From Limisphaerales bacterium (lineage in GTDB: Bacteria > Verrucomicrobiota > Verrucomicrobiia > Limisphaerales > UBA11358): a stretch of 8,649 nt of DNA. The notes below the pieces were generated by a model, which worked only from the letters and a program-made list of their open reading frames with translations, was not told where the DNA came from and did not search any database. Below, piece after piece: positions 6,780 to 8,649 of this stretch. The DNA is taken from positions 1 through 8,649 of the forward strand of contig DAIDJC010000133.1 of NCBI GenBank assembly GCA_027451565.1, written 5' to 3'. The number at the start of each line of letters is the position of its first letter. Positions within the stretch are counted from its first letter, which is position 1. The position numbers and the translations under genes were made by a program.

Positions 6780-7373
6780 ATGTCAAAAAAGTCTGTATTC
6801 TGCATCGCCACTTCCCGCCATCAGGCGGATAAAATTGTTGAACAACTTAAAGACGCCAGGTTTTCCAACAACGACATCTCGGCGTTGTTCGCCGATAAAG
6901 GCACAAGCCATGACTTCGCTCACGAAAAAAGCACCAAAGCACCAGAGGGTGCAGTCACCGGCGCAGTCACGGGTGGAGTCGTAGTCGGAGCGTTGGGATG
7001 GATCGCGGGTATTGGCGCTCTTGCCATTCCAGGAGTTGGGCCGTTCATTGCAGCGGGACCCATTATTGCCGCGCTGAGCGGTGCGGCCATCGGAGCAGCC
7101 GTCGGCGGCATTGCGGGTGGTCTTATTGGCCTCGGCATTCCTGAACTCGAAGCCAAGCGCTACGAAGGCAAGCTCAAGGAAGGCAACATTCTGATTTCGG
7201 TTCACACCGACAATTCAGAACAAATTTTGCGCGCCAAGGATATCTTCACCAAAGCGGGTGCCGAGGACATCTGCGTTACGGGCGAAGCCTCCACACCCGC
7301 GTCAAAGGAAAACAAAACGGTTGGTTCCAATTACCGCCGGGCCAAGGAAAGCTACGTTGCGCCCCGCAGTTAA
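6780..7373 (+). CDS. YflT/general stress protein 17M-like protein with glycine-zipper core
   Basis: A 197-residue protein in three parts. Residues 5-40 form a beta-alpha-beta unit (SVFCIATSRHQADKIVEQL then ISALFADKG) typical of YflT/17M-like stress proteins. Residues ~57-120 are a Gly/Ala-rich, hydrophobic glycine zipper with repeated GAxxG spacing and a PGVGPFIAAGPI hinge (84-95), able to form a membrane hairpin. Residues 136-168 (ILISVHTDNSEQ then AKDIFTKAGAEDICVTGE) form a second beta-alpha-beta unit, so the soluble domain seems split by the membrane segment. The tail (170-197) is polar and basic. No enzymatic motif is present. It starts 39 bases after the PRC/BON gene and 48 before the DUF892 gene, with an A-rich leader (AAAGAAAG) in place of a strong Shine-Dalgarno. 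Function unknown; membrane stress role inferred from family and neighbours. Confidence 0.82.
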   Translation: MSKKSVFCIATSRHQADKIVEQLKDARFSNNDISALFADKGTSHDFAHEKSTKAPEGAVTGAVTGGVVVGALGWIAGIGALAIPGVGPFIAAGPIIAALSGAAIGAAVGGIAGGLIGLGIPELEAKRYEGKLKEGNILISVHTDNSEQILRAKDIFTKAGAEDICVTGEASTPASKENKTVGSNYRRAKESYVAPRS

Positions 7374-7421
7374 TTATTTACAACCATCATTAACCACAAC
7401 AATAGTCACAAACAAAGAAAA

Positions 7422-8018
7422 ATGAAAACACTCAAAGATTTATTTCTGGACGAACTCAAGGATATGTATGACGCGGAACATCGCATCATCAAAGCCCTTC
7501 CAAAACTGTCCAAGGCGGCGACTTGCGAAAGGTTGAGGACCGCATTTTTGGATCACTTCGAAGAAACCAAAAGACAGGTGACGAAACTGGAAAAGGTTTT
7601 CAAATCCTTCGGTGAATCCGCCAAGGCAAAAAAATGTGAGGCGACAGTGGGACTCGTCAAAGAATGCGATGAAATTGCCGCCGAAAACAAAGGCGAGCCG
7701 ACGAATAACGCCGCGTTGATTTCTGCCGGTCAAAAAGTCGAACATTACGAAATTGCCTCCTACGGTTGCCTGCGTGAATGGGCAGAACTGTTGGGAAACA
7801 AGGAAGCCGCCAATCTGATTGAAGAAATCCTGGATGAAGAAAAGGCCGCCAATAAAAGGCTCATGGAATTGGCACGGGCCAACAGCAATGAAGAAGCATT
7901 GTCCGCCTGCGACGAAAAGGCATCGGAGAACGGCGCTGGAGACAAACGACCGGCGAATTTGCGCCGGGGTGTTCGTCCGGCTAATTCCAGACGCAAGCAC
8001 GAAGAAGTGTTGAAATAA
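7422..8018 (+). CDS. DUF892 (YciE/YciF-type) ferritin-like stress protein
   Basis: A 198-residue cytosolic four-helix-bundle protein. Helix 1 begins MKTLKDLFLDELKDMYDAEH, the usual DUF892 opening; helix 2 has HFEETKRQV (45-53); helix 3 has KVEHYEIASYGCLREWAELL (105-124); helix 4 has EEILDEEKAANKRL (134-147). The Glu and His residues in these helices are where ferritin-like proteins bind a di-metal centre. YciF-type proteins are induced by osmotic or general stress; their catalytic activity is not settled. Beyond residue 165 there is a basic tail (NLRRGVRPANSRRKH) outside the bundle, which might contact nucleic acid or membrane (inference). It is last of three co-directional genes with short gaps and is followed at once by a strong hairpin. 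Confidence 0.92.
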   Translation: MKTLKDLFLDELKDMYDAEHRIIKALPKLSKAATCERLRTAFLDHFEETKRQVTKLEKVFKSFGESAKAKKCEATVGLVKECDEIAAENKGEPTNNAALISAGQKVEHYEIASYGCLREWAELLGNKEAANLIEEILDEEKAANKRLMELARANSNEEALSACDEKASENGAGDKRPANLRRGVRPANSRRKHEEVLK

Positions 8019-8024
8019 ATAATG

Positions 8025-8060
8025 GCCCTGCAACCATATCAAAGCGGTTGCAGGGCTTTC
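8025..8060 (+). terminator. Rho-independent-type terminator after the DUF892 gene
   Basis: Perfect 11-bp arms GCCCTGCAACC (8025-8035) and GGTTGCAGGGC (8046-8056) enclose a 10-base loop and are followed by TTTC. It begins six bases after the DUF892 stop codon. The U-run is short, so termination strength is uncertain, but stem length and position suit the end of the three-gene transcript. Confidence 0.7.
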
Positions 8061-8207
8061 AAACAATTAATCAATAATCCAGCCCATATTTACTGCCGCT
8101 GGTTTTTCTTTTGTTTATCTCCTCGTTCGTGGCGGTCTTTTTGCAGCCTTCATCGTGGCAAAAATGATTGCCAAATAACTTTCATCTCAACCAATAAAAC
8201 CAAAGAT

Positions 8208-8491
8208 ATGGACAAGCACAAACATACAGTAGTTAATGACATGGGCACACTTGCGGAAGACGCGCGTGCTTTGATAACCGCCACGGCAGACGTGGCCGAT
8301 GAAAAAGTGGCCGAAGCCCGCAAGCGTCTTCATATCGCACTGGAAAGCGCAAAGGAAATCGCGGCTAATGTCCGCGATAAAGCCGTCGCCGGTGCTAAAG
8401 CCACAGACGAAACCGTGCGGAACACCCTTACAAAGCCATCGCCATAGGTGCCGGTGTAGGCGCGCTGATCGGCTGCTTCATCGCCCCCTGA
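8208..8491 (+). pseudogene. DUF883 (ElaB/YqjD-type) small membrane-anchored protein, apparent frameshift
   Basis: From ATG 8208 the frame gives 79 residues ending at TAG 8445-8447: an amphipathic, charged helical region (for example LAEDARALITATADVADEKV, 15-34) as in ElaB/YqjD proteins, which bind ribosomes in stationary phase and attach to the inner membrane by a C-terminal helix. In this frame the anchor is absent. One base back, from 8420, the sequence reads EHPYKAIAIGAGVGALIGCF then IAP and stops at TGA 8489-8491, exactly the missing YKAIAIG glycine-zipper anchor. Inserting one G after 8420 restores a 94-residue family-length protein. No slippery heptamer is visible, so a sequencing error or a recent deletion is likelier than programmed frameshifting. 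The longer frame back to 8022 runs through the terminator and is rejected as the start. Confidence 0.75.
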
Positions 8492-8582
8492 AGCACGAAA
8501 GCCCAATTTTCCAAAAACCTCTTTTTTTTTAATTTTTCCTTGAGGAATGTAAACTAAAGGAAGCGATTTTATTTTTTGTGCC

Positions 8583-8649
8583 ATGGAAAACGCCTCCCGC
8601 ACTTTCTTCTCCAATCTGGATCCAAGTCCAGAAAAATCCAAAATGACTT
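8583..8649 (+). CDS. Possible start of a gene cut by the window edge
   Basis: ATG 8583 opens 22 codons (MENASRTFFSNLDPSPEKSK then MT) that run off the right edge without a stop. The polar, proline-containing start would suit the cytoplasmic leader of a small membrane protein, but too little is present to assign a family. No Shine-Dalgarno is adjacent; AAAGGAAG lies 17 bases upstream, rather far. The stretch before it (8492-8582) is T-rich, including a run of nine T at 8522-8530. Confidence 0.4.
   Translation, partial: MENASRTFFSNLDPSPEKSKMT

Noticed and set aside
7440..8066. Minus-strand open frame of 208 codons
   Set aside because: Phe-rich shadow of the DUF892 gene, which has clear family sequence on the other strand.
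8061..8207. Hydrophobic plus-strand translation between the terminator and DUF883
   Set aside because: Reads partly like a membrane helix but has no start codon of its own and no conserved family pattern; treated as intergenic leader.
1..8649. CRISPR arrays, tRNA or rRNA genes
   Set aside because: No regularly spaced direct repeats, no cloverleaf-like sequence with a GTTC-type T-arm, and no rRNA core sequence were seen.

Overview
This looks like a metagenomic or draft-genome fragment from a Verrucomicrobiota-type bacterium. That assignment is an inference from gene content (GT61 and GT2 glycosyltransferases, plant/bacterial-type agmatine deiminase, PRC-barrel/BON and DUF892 stress proteins), weak Shine-Dalgarno sites and moderate GC over most of the window. 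The first ~710 bases are different: visibly GC-rich, with the codon use of a high-GC (proteobacterial-looking) genome.

Layout. (1) Positions 842 to 1, minus strand: one open frame whose first ~45 residues read like the N-terminus of an MsbA-type ABC exporter, while the rest is a CPBP (CAAX/Abi) intramembrane protease running off the left edge. The change of protein family coincides with the change in base composition, so this is either a chimeric contig or a real foreign junction. (2) Positions 903-2969: two convergent glycosyltransferase genes, GT2 (plus) and GT61 (minus), whose ends overlap by 6 bp. Together with the ABC-exporter-like start they suggest surface polysaccharide or lipid-glycan work. 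(3) Positions 3222-4295: a complete agmatine deiminase with its catalytic residues. (4) Positions 4296-5342: about 1 kb without an intact gene, holding a hairpin, a decayed IS630-family transposase end, a GC-rich structured segment and a broken DoxX-like membrane-protein start. (5) Positions 5343-8018: a tight co-directional three-gene set, namely an exported protein with two PRC-barrel repeats and a BON domain, a YflT/17M-like protein with a glycine-zipper membrane core, and a DUF892 (YciF-type) ferritin-like protein. A strong hairpin follows. (6) Positions 8208-8491: a DUF883 (ElaB/YqjD-type) small protein whose C-terminal membrane anchor is in another frame because one base appears to be missing. 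The first 22 codons of another possible gene reach the right edge.

The best candidate for an under-described system is region 5-6, a general-stress cassette covering envelope (PRC/BON), inner membrane (glycine zipper, DUF883) and cytosol (DUF892). Its genes share A-rich, Shine-Dalgarno-poor leaders. Each family is known by itself. Their joint function here is inferred from position only.
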